A DNA stretch of 64,000 nucleotides from Sulfitobacter sp. F26204 (GTDB taxonomy: Bacteria; Pseudomonadota; Alphaproteobacteria; Rhodobacterales; Rhodobacteraceae), in the NCBI RefSeq assembly GCF_026410305.1, contig NZ_JAPMLQ010000003.1, forward strand, positions 186,001 to 250,000, written 5' to 3'. The first letter of the stretch is position 1; every line of letters begins with the position of its first letter. The notes under the pieces are model-generated. The model did no database searches, was not told the DNA's origin, and saw nothing but the letters and a program-made list of their open reading frames with translations. Both the position numbers and the translations under genes were made by a program. Positions 1 through 9,431 of the stretch are shown one piece after another.

Positions 1-430
1 GTAGGTGGACAACATGCGGTGCCGGGTGCCCAGCCCCCGGCACTTTGGTCACAGGTCATTACCGAGCTTTTGACCTCTGATTAAACTGGTTCAAGCCGCG
101 CCACAGGACTTGACCACTATGGCAAACACGCCACAGCCTGTGCGGTTTTCACAACATTTACTTTACCAGACAGGCTCTGCTGACCTACGATTCCAACCAC
201 AAGGGGCATCAGACCCCGACAGTTGGGCAGAGCAGGCAGATGGCAGAACATCAGACGGCACCGAAATCGGTGGCAAACATTCGTGTATCTCAAGTCATAT
301 GTGATTGGCGCGCTGGCCCCTTGCGATGTGTGGCCAACCTGGCATGTGGTGGTGACAAGAACAGGGTCAGGGCGATCTGGCGCAATGAAGTGGGCGTTGC
401 GACCTGTACGCCAGCACAGGACCTGCACCG
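1..430. other. 430-base stretch with no supportable gene
   Basis: Open frames exist on both strands but none has family-like composition, a good ribosome-binding site or recognisable motifs; they overlap each other and look like chance frames. The only local structure is an 8-bp hairpin at 19-43 (arms 19-26 and 36-43, nine-base loop) that could be the terminator of a gene ending left of the window, though its T tract is only three bases, and a short stem with an AAAT loop near 258-272. Confidence 0.5.
19..43 (+). terminator. possible weak terminator hairpin
   Basis: Perfect 8-bp GC-rich stem (GTGCCGGG paired with CCCGGCAC) with a nine-base loop, followed by only TTT. It may end a transcript entering from the left. 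The weak T tract makes this tentative. Confidence 0.25.
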
Positions 431-862
431 ATGAGCTGGCCTCTGCGAAAAGCGACAGCACCACGCATCATGTTGACCTACGGGCGATTCGACCTGTTCC
501 ATCAGGATCACATTCGATTTTTGAGACAAGTATCGGCCATGGGACACGAATTGATCGTCGGTTGCGCGACGGATGAACATGCCCGAAGATCCGGTTATCC
601 TTGCCAGATGTCCTATGCTGAACGGCGTGCAATTCTGCAAAGCTGCCGGTTTGTTTCACGGGTCATTCCAGAAACCAGTTTTGACCAAAAACGCACGGAT
701 ATAGTTAATTATAACGTATCTGCACTTGTCATGGGCAAAAACCAACGTGGCCATTTTGACGGCTTGCAGGACGTGGCTCAAGTGCTTTACCTTCCGCGAT
801 TGGCCGCTCGCAAACAAGGGGTTACACCGCGTTTCTCCACCAGAAGAATAGCCATCGGTTAA
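431..862 (+). CDS. cytidylyltransferase-family protein (TagD/GCT-like)
   Basis: A 143-aa protein resembling small nucleotidyltransferases such as glycerol-3-phosphate cytidylyltransferase, which join a nucleotide to an alcohol phosphate. The N-terminal nucleotide-binding segment GRFDLFHQDHIRFL (about residues 18-31) corresponds to the family's G-x-FD-x-x-H-x-G-H signature, but the glycine between the two histidines is aspartate (HQDH). A C-terminal RFSTRR stretch sits where the family has its RTxGISTT motif and is also degenerate. The ATG at 431 follows AGGA at a good distance; an internal ATG at 470 has no such site. No polysaccharide or teichoic-acid-type gene is adjacent, so the substrate is unknown. 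The fold assignment is fairly firm; activity is not certain given the altered motifs. Confidence 0.75.
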   Translation: MSWPLRKATAPRIMLTYGRFDLFHQDHIRFLRQVSAMGHELIVGCATDEHARRSGYPCQMSYAERRAILQSCRFVSRVIPETSFDQKRTDIVNYNVSALVMGKNQRGHFDGLQDVAQVLYLPRLAARKQGVTPRFSTRRIAIG

Positions 863-960
863 TTTTTTTTAAGCGAACTATTGTAGGTTTCACAACCTTC
901 GGTTACCCCTGACGCCTAAGCGCGTCACCCCGCCGTGACGACCAACAGCGGAGCTTAGAG

Positions 961-2208
961 TTGTCGTCCACTTCCTCATCCATGTCCACATCACCGGCCT
1001 TGCCTGTGAACCGGACTGAGTTTGTCGCATTGGTTGCGATGATGTTTGCCACCATTGCTTTCTCTGTCGACGCGATCTTGCCCGCCCTGCCCGCAATCAG
1101 CGCAGAATTGTCACCAGAGTTGCCAGAGCGCGCGTCTTTGGTTCTGACTTCCTTTGTATTGGGAATGGGTCTGGGTACCTTCATCGCCGGGCCGTTATCA
1201 GATGCCTGGGGACGAAAACGTATCATTTACATAGGCGCTACAATCTACATTGTGTCTGCCGCAGTTGCCTGGGCGAGTTCTACGATCGAGGTCATGTTGG
1301 TTGCCCGCGTAATGCAAGGGTTTGGCGCAGCAGGTCCGCGCATTGTATCGGTTGCCATTGTCCGCGACCTTTTTGCAGGTCGCGGGATGGCAAAGATTGT
1401 TTCGATTGTCATGATGATCTTTACCATCGTGCCTGCGGTGGCCCCCATGCTTGGCTCCTTTATCATCCTGGGATTTGGCTGGCGCGGAATCTTCATCGCT
1501 TTCATGCTGTTCTCTGCCATTTCGGTACTGTGGATGGGCCTGCGAATGCCTGAAACGCTGCCACAGCAAAACCGCCGGCCGCTGCGCGTAAAGCTTCTTC
1601 TTTCTGCCCTGCGCGAGATTTTCTCATATCCTTCGGTTCGTATCTCGATCCTCGTGCAATCCCTGGCAATGGCGATGTTGTTCACCATGTTGATGCTGGT
1701 GCAGCCGATCTATTACGAGGTCTATGACCGCGCAGCCTCCTTTCCCTATTGGTTTGGTGCGGTGGCCCTCTTTGCAGGCAGCGCGAGTCTTTTGAATGCG
1801 ATGCTGGTGGTGCGATATGGCATGCGCAGGCTGGTAACGATCACCTTGGGGATTCAGATCGTCCTGTCGTCTACCATGCTTGCCTTCAGTCTTGGCAGTT
1901 TGGCAGAACCTTACGGTTTTGCCGCATTTGTTGTGTTTCAGACCTGTCTGTTCTTTCAGGCAGGATTGACCCTGGGCAATCTGAACGCCATCGCGATGGA
2001 ACCTGTGGGCCATGTTGCTGGCATCGCGGCCTCGGCCATTGCTGCCGTCTCGACCGTGCTTGCAGCAGCCATGGCTTCGCCAATTGGGTTGATGTTCAAC
2101 GGCACGATCCGCCCCCTTGTGACTGCGGTGCTTATCATGGCGTCGCTCGGGTTTGTCCTGATGCTGTATCTTTCCCGTCATGAAACCCGACAGGTCATTG
2201 CGGAATAG
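961..2208 (+). CDS. MFS multidrug exporter, Bcr/CflA-like
   Basis: A 415-aa inner-membrane protein with about twelve hydrophobic segments. The loop after segment 2 carries the MFS motif A (GPLSDAWGRKR, about residues 79-89), and the sequence fits the DHA1 Bcr/CflA drug-exporter group, which uses the proton gradient to expel drugs or metabolites. The start is taken as TTG at 961 because GGAG lies seven bases upstream; an in-frame ATG at 982 has no ribosome-binding site. It converges on mfd with only eight bases between the stop codons and stands alone as a transcription unit. The substrate cannot be predicted. Confidence 0.85.
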   Translation: MSSTSSSMSTSPALPVNRTEFVALVAMMFATIAFSVDAILPALPAISAELSPELPERASLVLTSFVLGMGLGTFIAGPLSDAWGRKRIIYIGATIYIVSAAVAWASSTIEVMLVARVMQGFGAAGPRIVSVAIVRDLFAGRGMAKIVSIVMMIFTIVPAVAPMLGSFIILGFGWRGIFIAFMLFSAISVLWMGLRMPETLPQQNRRPLRVKLLLSALREIFSYPSVRISILVQSLAMAMLFTMLMLVQPIYYEVYDRAASFPYWFGAVALFAGSASLLNAMLVVRYGMRRLVTITLGIQIVLSSTMLAFSLGSLAEPYGFAAFVVFQTCLFFQAGLTLGNLNAIAMEPVGHVAGIAASAIAAVSTVLAAAMASPIGLMFNGTIRPLVTAVLIMASLGFVLMLYLSRHETRQVIAE

Positions 2209-2216
2209 CCAATCTG

Positions 2217-5200
2217 TCAGGAGCCTGCGCGCTTTTTCTTGACCTGCTTTTCCTTGGCAATCACATGTTCGGCAAGATCACGGGCAATGGCAAAGCTGCC
2301 CTTGATCTTGTCCGCGTCGGATTTCCAATCGCGCCGAACCACGATCTTGTTGTCCTTGACCTTGGCCAGCCCACGCTGATCTTGAATGAAGGCCACCAGC
2401 CCTTCGGGCGAGGCGAATTTATCGTTATGAAACTGGATGGTCGCCCCCTTGGGACCTCCGTCGAGCTTGGCAATGCCTGCGCGCTTGCACATGGCTTTGA
2501 TCCGCACAACCAACATCAGGGTATTCACCTCTTTGGGAAGCGGCCCGAAACGGTCGATCATTTCCGCGGCAAAACCTTCCAGTTCTACCTTTGTCGAAAG
2601 GCCCGACAGGCGACGGTAAAGGCCGAGGCGTACATCAAGGTCCGGCACATAGGTTTCAGGGATCAATACCGGCACGCCGAGATTGATCTGTGGTGCCCAT
2701 TGCTCATCCGCTTCGGACAGACCTTCCATCTGGCCGGATTTGATCTTGGCAATCGCTTCTTCCAGCATGGATTGGTAAAGTTCAAATCCGACATCGCGCA
2801 TCTGGCCAGACTGTTCCTCTCCCAGCAGATTGCCAGCACCGCGAATATCTAGGTCCTGGCTGGCCAAAGTAAATCCAGCGCCCAAGGTGTCCAGGCTTCC
2901 CAGGACGCGAAGACGTTTTTCCGCCAGCGGCGTCAGCTTGGCACGTGGTTTGGTGGTCAGATATGCATAGGCACGTGTTTTGGAACGGCCCACGCGCCCT
3001 CTGATCTGATAAAGCTGGGCAAGCCCGAACATATCGGCGCGGTGGATTACCATCGTATTAGCCGTGGGAATATCAAGGCCGGATTCCACAATGGTTGTCG
3101 CCAGCAGAATATCGAATTTGCCATCGTAAAAGGCGTTCATGCGGTCATCAAGTTCGCCTGCCGCCATTTGCCCATGGGCCACAACATAGCTCAGTTCGGG
3201 CAATTGATCTTTTAGAAAGGCTTCAATTTCAGGAAGATCCTTGATGCGCGGCACCACATAAAAGGATTGACCACCCCGATAATGTTCGCGCAACAGAGCC
3301 TCGCGCAGAGTGACAGTATCAAATTCGCTGACATAGGTGCGGATCGCAAGACGGTCTACCGGCGGTGTTCCGATGATGCTGAGATCGCGCACACCGGTTA
3401 GGGACAATTGCAGCGTGCGCGGAATCGGCGTGGCGGTCAGGGTCAGCACATGAATATCCGTGCGCAATGCTTTCAGGCGTTCCTTGTGCTGAACGCCAAA
3501 ATGCTGCTCCTCGTCGATCACCAGCAACCCAAGGTTCAGGAATTTGATGTTTTTCGCCAGAAGCGCGTGGGTGCCTATCACAATATCAACTGTGCCCTTT
3601 GCCATGCCCTCTTTGGTCGCGGCGGCTTCTTTGGCAGGCACAAACCGGCTGAGCTGGCGTACCTCGATCGGAAAGCCCCGGAACCGTTCGGCAAAGCTTT
3701 TGAAATGTTGCCGGGCCAGAAGGGTCGTTGGCGCAATCACCGCAACCTGCACACCTGACATTGCCGCAACAAAAGCCGCCCGCATCGCCACTTCGGTTTT
3801 GCCAAATCCCACATCGCCGCAAACAAGCCGGTCCATCGGATTACCGCTGGTCAGATCATCGATCACATCGGTGATGGCGCGCAATTGGTCGTCGGTTTCC
3901 TGATATGGAAAACGCGCTGAAAATGCATCCCACATGCCCGGCGGCGGTTCCAGTACTGGCGCACGGCGCAAGGCACGTTCGGCGGCGATACGGATCAGCT
4001 TGTCCGCCATCTCGCGGATGCGTTCCTTGAGTTTGGCCTTCTTTGACTGCCAGGCACCCCCACCCAGTTTGTCCAGCAACCCTTCATCATGGCCATATTT
4101 TGACAACAGTTCGATGTTTTCAACTGGCAGGTAAAGTTTGGAATTTTCGGCATATTCCAACAGCAAGCATTCATGTGCCGCACCTGCCGCCGTGACCACC
4201 TCCATCCCCAGATAACGCCCGATCCCGTGATCTACATGCACAACCAGATCACCGGGCGTCAGACTTTGGGTTTCGGTCAAAAAGTTTTCGGCGCGTTTCT
4301 TGCGTTTGGGGCCGCGAATAAGACGGTCGCCCAATACATCCTGTTCTGAAATCACCGTCAGACGGCCGACCTTGCCGGCATGGTCTTCCCAAGGGGCATC
4401 GAACCCGTGTTCCAGGGCCCAGACGGTCAGATGCAGACCGCGTTTGCCCAATCTCTTGGCCGAGTTGATGGGGATCGTTTCGCCCAGTCCCTCGTCCTCG
4501 ATCAATCCGGACAGGCGTTCGCGCGCACCTTCTGAATAGCTCGCGATTACAACGGGTCCATCTTCAAGTTTTACTTTAATATGATCTGCTAAAGATTCGA
4601 AAAGGCTGATGGATTCCTGTTGTCTTTCTGGTGCAAAATTGCGACCGATGCGCGCCCCTGCATCAAGGACTCCAGGGCCGGTCGGCTGCGGCAGCGGCGA
4701 CATCTGGATGACACGATGATCTGCCGTCGCCAAAAGCCATGCCTCATCCGTCAGATACAGGGCTTCGGGGGGGGCAGGTTTGTAAACACTGTCCATTTTG
4801 GACCGGTTTGCCATGGCGATGCGGCGGGTTTCATATTGGTCGGCAATACTGTCCCATCTGGCCAATCTGCTGGCTGTCACTTGATCATCCAGCGTGATCG
4901 CGGCATTGGGCAAATAGTCAAACAGCGTTTCCATATGCTCATGGAAAAACGCGAGCCAGTGTTCAGCCCCCTGATGTTTGCGCCCTGCCGAAATTGCTTC
5001 ATAAAGTGGATCGTCGGTGCCGGCCGCGCCAAATTCGATCCGGTAATTCTGGCGGAATCGCGTGATCGCCGCCTCGTCGAGAATGACTTCGGATACCGGA
5101 GCAAGTTCCACCAGTTCCAGCTTTTCGGTGGTGCGCTGGGTCACTGGATCAAACCGGCGCGCCCCGTCCAGAACATCCCCGAACAAATCCAGTCGAACCG

Positions 5201-5723
5201 GCCCCATATCGCCCGGTGGGTAAATGTCGATGATGCCACCACGCACTGCGTAATCACCAGGTTCCATGACAGTCGGGCTTTGGACAAATCCCATACGCAC
5301 CAGAAAGTCGCGCAGCGCGGCCTCGTCAATCCGGTTGCCTACCCGCGCGCTAAAGGCTGCGTCCTTCAGAACTGATCTCGATGGCACACGCTGTGTTGCA
5401 CCATTCAGCGTCGTCAACAGAATGAACCGCGATGGCATGCCATGCACCAGCGCCGCCAGTGTAGCCATCCGCTGTGCCGAAATATCCGCATTCGGCGATA
5501 CACGGTCATAAGGCAGGCAATCCCACCCCGGAAAGATGAGTACAGGCAGATCAGGGGCAAAGAATGCCAGCGCCGATTGCATCGCTGCCATACGTTTGTC
5601 GTCGCGGGCAACATGCATCACAATACCACTGCGGGCGACTTCCTGAACAAGGGCATGCGCATCAAAACCTTCGGGCACGCCCGAAAGGGTGATCTTGCTG
5701 GGTTTATTGTTCGGATTGGTCAT
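2217..5723 (-). CDS. mfd: transcription-repair coupling factor Mfd
   Basis: A 1168-aa translocase that removes RNA polymerase stalled at DNA lesions and recruits UvrA for nucleotide-excision repair. Visible in order: an N-terminal UvrB-like module, a CarD-like RNA-polymerase interaction domain near residue 490 ([14 protein letters not shown]), the RecG-like helicase core with Walker [10 protein letters not shown] near 638 and the DEEQ box in DEEQHFGVQ near 736, helicase motif QIRGRVGRS, and a C-terminal TRCF domain. Length is normal for the family. The start ATG has only a weak ribosome-binding site. A membrane-protein gene lies 31 bases upstream on the same strand and may be co-transcribed. 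Confidence 0.98.
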   Translation of the reverse strand: MTNPNNKPSKITLSGVPEGFDAHALVQEVARSGIVMHVARDDKRMAAMQSALAFFAPDLPVLIFPGWDCLPYDRVSPNADISAQRMATLAALVHGMPSRFILLTTLNGATQRVPSRSVLKDAAFSARVGNRIDEAALRDFLVRMGFVQSPTVMEPGDYAVRGGIIDIYPPGDMGPVRLDLFGDVLDGARRFDPVTQRTTEKLELVELAPVSEVILDEAAITRFRQNYRIEFGAAGTDDPLYEAISAGRKHQGAEHWLAFFHEHMETLFDYLPNAAITLDDQVTASRLARWDSIADQYETRRIAMANRSKMDSVYKPAPPEALYLTDEAWLLATADHRVIQMSPLPQPTGPGVLDAGARIGRNFAPERQQESISLFESLADHIKVKLEDGPVVIASYSEGARERLSGLIEDEGLGETIPINSAKRLGKRGLHLTVWALEHGFDAPWEDHAGKVGRLTVISEQDVLGDRLIRGPKRKKRAENFLTETQSLTPGDLVVHVDHGIGRYLGMEVVTAAGAAHECLLLEYAENSKLYLPVENIELLSKYGHDEGLLDKLGGGAWQSKKAKLKERIREMADKLIRIAAERALRRAPVLEPPPGMWDAFSARFPYQETDDQLRAITDVIDDLTSGNPMDRLVCGDVGFGKTEVAMRAAFVAAMSGVQVAVIAPTTLLARQHFKSFAERFRGFPIEVRQLSRFVPAKEAAATKEGMAKGTVDIVIGTHALLAKNIKFLNLGLLVIDEEQHFGVQHKERLKALRTDIHVLTLTATPIPRTLQLSLTGVRDLSIIGTPPVDRLAIRTYVSEFDTVTLREALLREHYRGGQSFYVVPRIKDLPEIEAFLKDQLPELSYVVAHGQMAAGELDDRMNAFYDGKFDILLATTIVESGLDIPTANTMVIHRADMFGLAQLYQIRGRVGRSKTRAYAYLTTKPRAKLTPLAEKRLRVLGSLDTLGAGFTLASQDLDIRGAGNLLGEEQSGQMRDVGFELYQSMLEEAIAKIKSGQMEGLSEADEQWAPQINLGVPVLIPETYVPDLDVRLGLYRRLSGLSTKVELEGFAAEMIDRFGPLPKEVNTLMLVVRIKAMCKRAGIAKLDGGPKGATIQFHNDKFASPEGLVAFIQDQRGLAKVKDNKIVVRRDWKSDADKIKGSFAIARDLAEHVIAKEKQVKKKRAGS

Positions 5724-5754
5724 AGATGCTCAATTGAGGCAAAGGAACTGCCTG

Positions 5755-6282
5755 TCAACCGCCCAAAGGCCCGAGTGTCATATTCTGGTACATCCCCCAG
5801 AGCGCAGTTATAAAAATCGCCACCATGCCGATCATCTGCGTGTAAATCCGGTGCCGGCTCAAACGTTTGTACAATACTTCACCTGTTGATTGTTCTTCCT
5901 GGATCAGGCGTGCCGTGGACAGGCTGAGCATACCAACCATCGAGAGCGGCAATGCCAGCAGGAACACGGCCTGGGCAAATTCCATGCCATAGACAAATCC
6001 CATCAGCACCAACATCGTCAGAAAGAAACAGGAAAAACCCGCAAGCCACAGCCCCGACACCTGCCCGATATAGAGCAGGCGGTTGACATTGATACGCACC
6101 ATGTCTTCGAGGTCGATCTGCGCTTGATCTCCATGGCGTTTGGCTCGAAGGACCATGTCATAGGGCACACCCAGCACCCAATGGCTGGCTGTGGACCAGA
6201 TAACGGCAAGCACGATCCAGAACCAAAGGTTCGAGAAAGAGCGCATGTCGATTACTTCAAAAAGGGTCTGATACCAGTCCAC
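5755..6282 (-). CDS. four-helix membrane protein of Rhodobacterales
   Basis: A 175-aa integral membrane protein with about four hydrophobic helices and a charged central segment (RAKRHGDQAQIDLEDM). Homologues in Rhodobacterales are often labelled 'component of SufBCD complex', but nothing in this sequence or its neighbours supports a role in Fe-S assembly, so I give no function. The start is placed at GTG 6282 because GAGG lies six bases upstream and the protein then begins VDWYQTLFEVIDMRS; a longer frame to 6333 exists but adds an unlikely leader. It sits directly upstream of mfd on the same strand and is divergent from hemB. Confidence 0.7.
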   Translation of the reverse strand: MDWYQTLFEVIDMRSFSNLWFWIVLAVIWSTASHWVLGVPYDMVLRAKRHGDQAQIDLEDMVRINVNRLLYIGQVSGLWLAGFSCFFLTMLVLMGFVYGMEFAQAVFLLALPLSMVGMLSLSTARLIQEEQSTGEVLYKRLSRHRIYTQMIGMVAIFITALWGMYQNMTLGPLGG

Positions 6283-6400
6283 GTCATGCCTCGGATGCAG
6301 AATTGTGCCAGCCATAACCAAGGTTGCAAGCAATTCCTACCCTTGAGCACCCAGATTTTTCATGGGAAGACTTGCGATAAGCAAACTGAGGTATTTTTGC

Positions 6401-7399
6401 ATGAACCCGATCCAAGCCGCCTTTCCAGCCGCCCGTCCGCGCAGGATCCGCGCCACTGCCGCGGTGCGCGCATTGGTGCGCGAAAACGAACTTGCCGTCG
6501 GAGATCTTATCTGGCCTGTCTTCGTGCGTTCCGGCGACGGGATCGAAGAGCCTGTGCCATCAATGCCCGGCGTCATGCGCCGTTCGGTAGACAAGGTGGT
6601 TGAAGCCGCAGCCGAAGCGGATGCGCTTGGCATTGGTGCCATGTGCATTTTTCCCTACACCGGGCTGGAAGAGCGCACCGAGGATTGCGCGGGCGCATGG
6701 GATCCGCATAACCATGCCAACCGCGCCATTGCGGCGATCAAGTCAAAGTTTCCCAATATGGCTGTGATGAGCGACGTGGCGCTTGATACCTACAACATCA
6801 ACGGGCATGACGGCTTTGTCGAGGATGGCATCATCGTCAATGATCGCACGGTCGAGGCGTTGGTCAAGATGTCCCTGGCCCAGGCCGAAGCGGGCGTGGA
6901 CATCATCGGCCCCTCCGACATGATGGATGGCCGCATCGCCGCGATCCGATCAGCATTAGAGGCAGGCGGCCATTGCGATGTGATGATCCTGAGCTACGCC
7001 GCCAAATATGCCTCGGCCTTTTATGGCCCGTTCCGCGATGCAGTGGGGGCGTCGGGCGCGTTGACGGGGGACAAGAAAACCTACCAGATGGACCCGGCCA
7101 ATTCTGACGAAGCCTTGCGCCTCGTCGCGCGTGATCTGGCCGAAGGCGCAGATATGGTCATGGTCAAACCCGGCCTGCCCTATCTCGACATCTGCGGCCG
7201 CGTGAAAGAAACCTTTGGCGCCCCCACCTTCGCCTATCAGGTCTCCGGCGAATTCGCGATGATCAAGGCAGCGGCGCAAAACGGCTGGATCGACGAAGAG
7301 CGCGTGATGATGGAAAGCCTGATGGCCTTCAAACGCGCAGGCTGTGACGGGGTGCTCACCTATTTCGCACCGGCTGCGGCGAAATTGTTGAACGGGTAA
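6401..7399 (+). CDS. hemB: delta-aminolevulinic acid dehydratase (porphobilinogen synthase)
   Basis: A 332-aa cytosolic enzyme that condenses two 5-aminolevulinate molecules to porphobilinogen in heme, and where present bacteriochlorophyll and cobalamin, synthesis. Both Schiff-base lysines are visible: Lys202 in SYAAKYASAFYGP and Lys256 in MVMVKPGLPYLD. Further family segments are GPSDMMDGR and the C-terminal GVLTYFA. The start at 6401 (MNPIQAAFPAARPRR) is preferred over an upstream in-frame ATG at 6362 because it matches the family N-terminus and follows an AGG site. It is transcribed alone, divergent from the membrane-protein/mfd pair. Confidence 0.97.
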   Translation: MNPIQAAFPAARPRRIRATAAVRALVRENELAVGDLIWPVFVRSGDGIEEPVPSMPGVMRRSVDKVVEAAAEADALGIGAMCIFPYTGLEERTEDCAGAWDPHNHANRAIAAIKSKFPNMAVMSDVALDTYNINGHDGFVEDGIIVNDRTVEALVKMSLAQAEAGVDIIGPSDMMDGRIAAIRSALEAGGHCDVMILSYAAKYASAFYGPFRDAVGASGALTGDKKTYQMDPANSDEALRLVARDLAEGADMVMVKPGLPYLDICGRVKETFGAPTFAYQVSGEFAMIKAAAQNGWIDEERVMMESLMAFKRAGCDGVLTYFAPAAAKLLNG

Positions 7400-7444
7400 C
7401 CTTTGCTGTTTCCCGGCGCTCTGTTTGGTTCTATTGGTTTTTGG

Positions 7445-7687
7445 TCACCCATCCGCTTTTGCAGGCAAAAGGCTGATCAAATCGGTTCCGCCCCTGCGCC
7501 AGTGGCCTGCGGTACAGCGCAAAACCATCGTGACGCCCGTCGTCTTGCTCACCAGGGTAACGGCAATCTGCGCCAGCTCGGGTATAAAATTCGTGCAAAA
7601 CAGCACCAATCCGCCCAAGTAACCAAACCCCATGACAAGTCGCAAGAAACCGCCTATAATTTCCGGTAAGTCGGACCAAACCGGCAT
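7445..7687 (-). CDS. possible small membrane protein, hypothetical
   Basis: An 80-aa frame beginning MPVWSDLPEIIGGFLRLV, with one clear hydrophobic segment (about residues 9-45) and a polar arginine-containing tail. The composition looks more protein-like than the overlapping frames, and the gap between hemB and the SYLF lipoprotein would otherwise be empty for over 300 bases. There is no convincing ribosome-binding site before the ATG, and its start lies only 25 bases from the divergent lipoprotein start. I do not recognise the family; it could be a chance frame. Confidence 0.35.
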   Translation of the reverse strand: MPVWSDLPEIIGGFLRLVMGFGYLGGLVLFCTNFIPELAQIAVTLVSKTTGVTMVLRCTAGHWRRGGTDLISLLPAKADG

Positions 7688-7712
7688 CAGGCAACAATTA
7701 CAGGCAGACAAG

Positions 7713-8279
7713 ATGAGCAATCCGATTTTTTCGCGGCGCGCCTTTACCATGGGCGCCTTGGCCGCGGTCTCAGTCACCGCAGCATGTGGCAACGGCATCG
7801 GCGGACAAGGGTCACAAACCATTGATGCCCGCGTCCGCGCCACCCTCAATGAGATGTATCGCAGTTACCCGAACACCGTGCAACTGGCGCAAAAGGCCAA
7901 TGGCATGCTGGTGATGCCTCTTGTGACCGAAGCAGGGCTTGGCCTCGGCGGTGCCTACGGGCGTGGTGCCCTGCTGATCAACGACACGACAGTTGACTAC
8001 TATTCTGTGGCCAAGGCCTCGGGCGGCTTGCAGATCGGCGCCCAACAATATGCCCATGTGCTGTTCTTCATGACAGAAGACGCCCTGTCTGGGTTCCGCC
8101 GTTCCCCCGGTTGGGCGGCAGGTGCGGATCTGGAATATGTGATCTCGGACCGGGGCGACAGTGTCGAAGCGGCGACAACAACCGCTCTTGCCCCGGTGCT
8201 CGCAGCGGTCTTTGGCCGCGCCGGTCTGCGCGTCGGTGCCACTCTGGAAGGCACCAAATACACCCGCATCATTCCCTGA
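7713..8279 (+). CDS. SYLF-domain (Ysc84) lipoprotein
   Basis: A 188-aa exported protein of the lipid-binding SYLF/Ysc84 family. The N-terminus has a twin-arginine-like motif (SRRAFT) followed by a hydrophobic stretch and a lipobox-like TAAC, so it may be a Tat-exported lipoprotein or a cleaved secreted protein. The body carries the family's glycine-rich segment (GLGLGGAYGRGALL), then SGGLQIGAQQY and a C-terminal GLRVGATLEGTKYT. The start at 7713 is chosen because it gives the signal peptide; upstream codons would bury it. The physiological role of bacterial SYLF proteins is poorly defined. A hairpin with a T tract follows at 8352-8388. Confidence 0.85.
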   Translation: MSNPIFSRRAFTMGALAAVSVTAACGNGIGGQGSQTIDARVRATLNEMYRSYPNTVQLAQKANGMLVMPLVTEAGLGLGGAYGRGALLINDTTVDYYSVAKASGGLQIGAQQYAHVLFFMTEDALSGFRRSPGWAAGADLEYVISDRGDSVEAATTTALAPVLAAVFGRAGLRVGATLEGTKYTRIIP

Positions 8280-8351
8280 AAATCGCCTGCGTCGTGGTCC
8301 GGGGGTCGCGGCGCAGCGCTTCAAACTTCACCCCAACCACCGACCGCCGGA

Positions 8352-8388
8352 CGGGATGCACCACCTCACATCCCGCCTCTCTCTTTTT
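8352..8388 (+). terminator. intrinsic terminator after the SYLF lipoprotein gene
   Basis: A 7-bp stem (CGGGATG at 8352-8358 with CATCCCG at 8369-8375) and a ten-base loop, followed after a short pyrimidine stretch by TTTTT at 8384-8388. Position and orientation fit the end of the lipoprotein transcript, which converges on the dehydrogenase gene. Confidence 0.5.
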
Positions 8389-8450
8389 GGCCTTATATAC
8401 CGTCCGCACTCGCGTCCAGACGGCCTCCCGCAGCGTTCAACCCCAACGCC

Positions 8451-9323
8451 TTATCCCATCTTGCGCAACCGCTGGATCAGGCTCGACGTATCCCAGCGCC
8501 CGCCACCCATCTTCTGCACATCCTTGTAAAACTGATCCACCAGCGCGGTGACCGGCAGGCTTGCGCCAATCGCATCGCCGGTGTCCAGACAAATGCCCAG
8601 ATCCTTGCGCATCCAGTCCACGGCAAAGCCGTGATCGAAATGATCCTCCAGCATGGTCTCATAGCGGTTGGCCATTTGCCATGATCCCGCAGCCCCTTGC
8701 GAAATCACCTCGACCACCGCCTTGCCGTCCAGACCGGCCTTTTGTGCAAAATGCAGGGCTTCGGAAAGTCCCTGCACCAGACCGGCAATCGCAATCTGGT
8801 TGCACATCTTGGTCATTTGCCCGGCACCGCTGTCACCAATACGGCGGCAAATCTTCGAATAGACCTCCATGACGGGCAAGGCGCGTACAAAGGCCCCTTC
8901 ATCTCCGCCACACATGATGGAAAGCTGTCCGTTTTCGGCACCTGCCTGACCACCGGAAACAGGTGCATCGACAAAACTGATCTGTGCGTCATTGGCCGCT
9001 GCGTAAAGCTCTGAGGTGACAGCCGCTGATACAGTTGTATGATCGACAAAGACCGATCCCGCCGTCATTCCGGCAAATGCGCCATCCTGTCCCTGGCATA
9101 CCGATCGCAGGTCGTCGTCATTGCCGACGCAGGCCATCACGAATTCCGCCCCTTGCGCCGCCTCTCGCGGCGTAGCCGCCTCGTTCCCACCATATTTGGC
9201 AACCCAGGCCTGCGCCTTGGCCGCGGTGCGGTTGTAAACCGTCACATCATGGCCCGCCTTTTGCAGGTGCCCGGCCATCGGCCCGCCCATAACCCCAAGT
9301 CCCAAAAACGCGAGCTTTGCCAT
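8451..9323 (-). CDS. 3-hydroxyisobutyrate dehydrogenase-family oxidoreductase
   Basis: A 290-aa NAD(P)-dependent beta-hydroxyacid dehydrogenase. The N-terminal Rossmann fold has FLGLGVMGGPMAGHL, the substrate-binding signature is FVDAPVSGGQAGAENG (about residues 120-135), and the catalytic lysine is in GQMTKMCNQ (about 170). The family reduces or oxidises small 3-hydroxyacids such as 3-hydroxyisobutyrate, tartronate semialdehyde or glyoxylate; no neighbour indicates which. The ATG at 9323 follows GGGAACGG and gives the family N-terminus MAKLAFLGLG. It is divergent from the acylase gene. Confidence 0.88.
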   Translation of the reverse strand: MAKLAFLGLGVMGGPMAGHLQKAGHDVTVYNRTAAKAQAWVAKYGGNEAATPREAAQGAEFVMACVGNDDDLRSVCQGQDGAFAGMTAGSVFVDHTTVSAAVTSELYAAANDAQISFVDAPVSGGQAGAENGQLSIMCGGDEGAFVRALPVMEVYSKICRRIGDSGAGQMTKMCNQIAIAGLVQGLSEALHFAQKAGLDGKAVVEVISQGAAGSWQMANRYETMLEDHFDHGFAVDWMRKDLGICLDTGDAIGASLPVTALVDQFYKDVQKMGGGRWDTSSLIQRLRKMG

Positions 9324-9431
9324 CGTCCGTTCCCATCTGCTTTTACATATCATTAAGTTGCGTTATGCGAGGTCTTACCTACCACCCTGCGCCCGCCCGT
9401 CAATCCGCGCGCGCCGCTACCGGAGCGTCCA

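Noticed and set aside
117-464. A minus-strand protein at the window start
   Set aside because: The frame is open but cysteine-rich in a random way, has no family-like motif and overlaps the real cytidylyltransferase start.
2265-5813. Plus-strand frames inside mfd
   Set aside because: Several frames up to 251 codons run opposite mfd, but mfd is unmistakable and these show antisense composition only.
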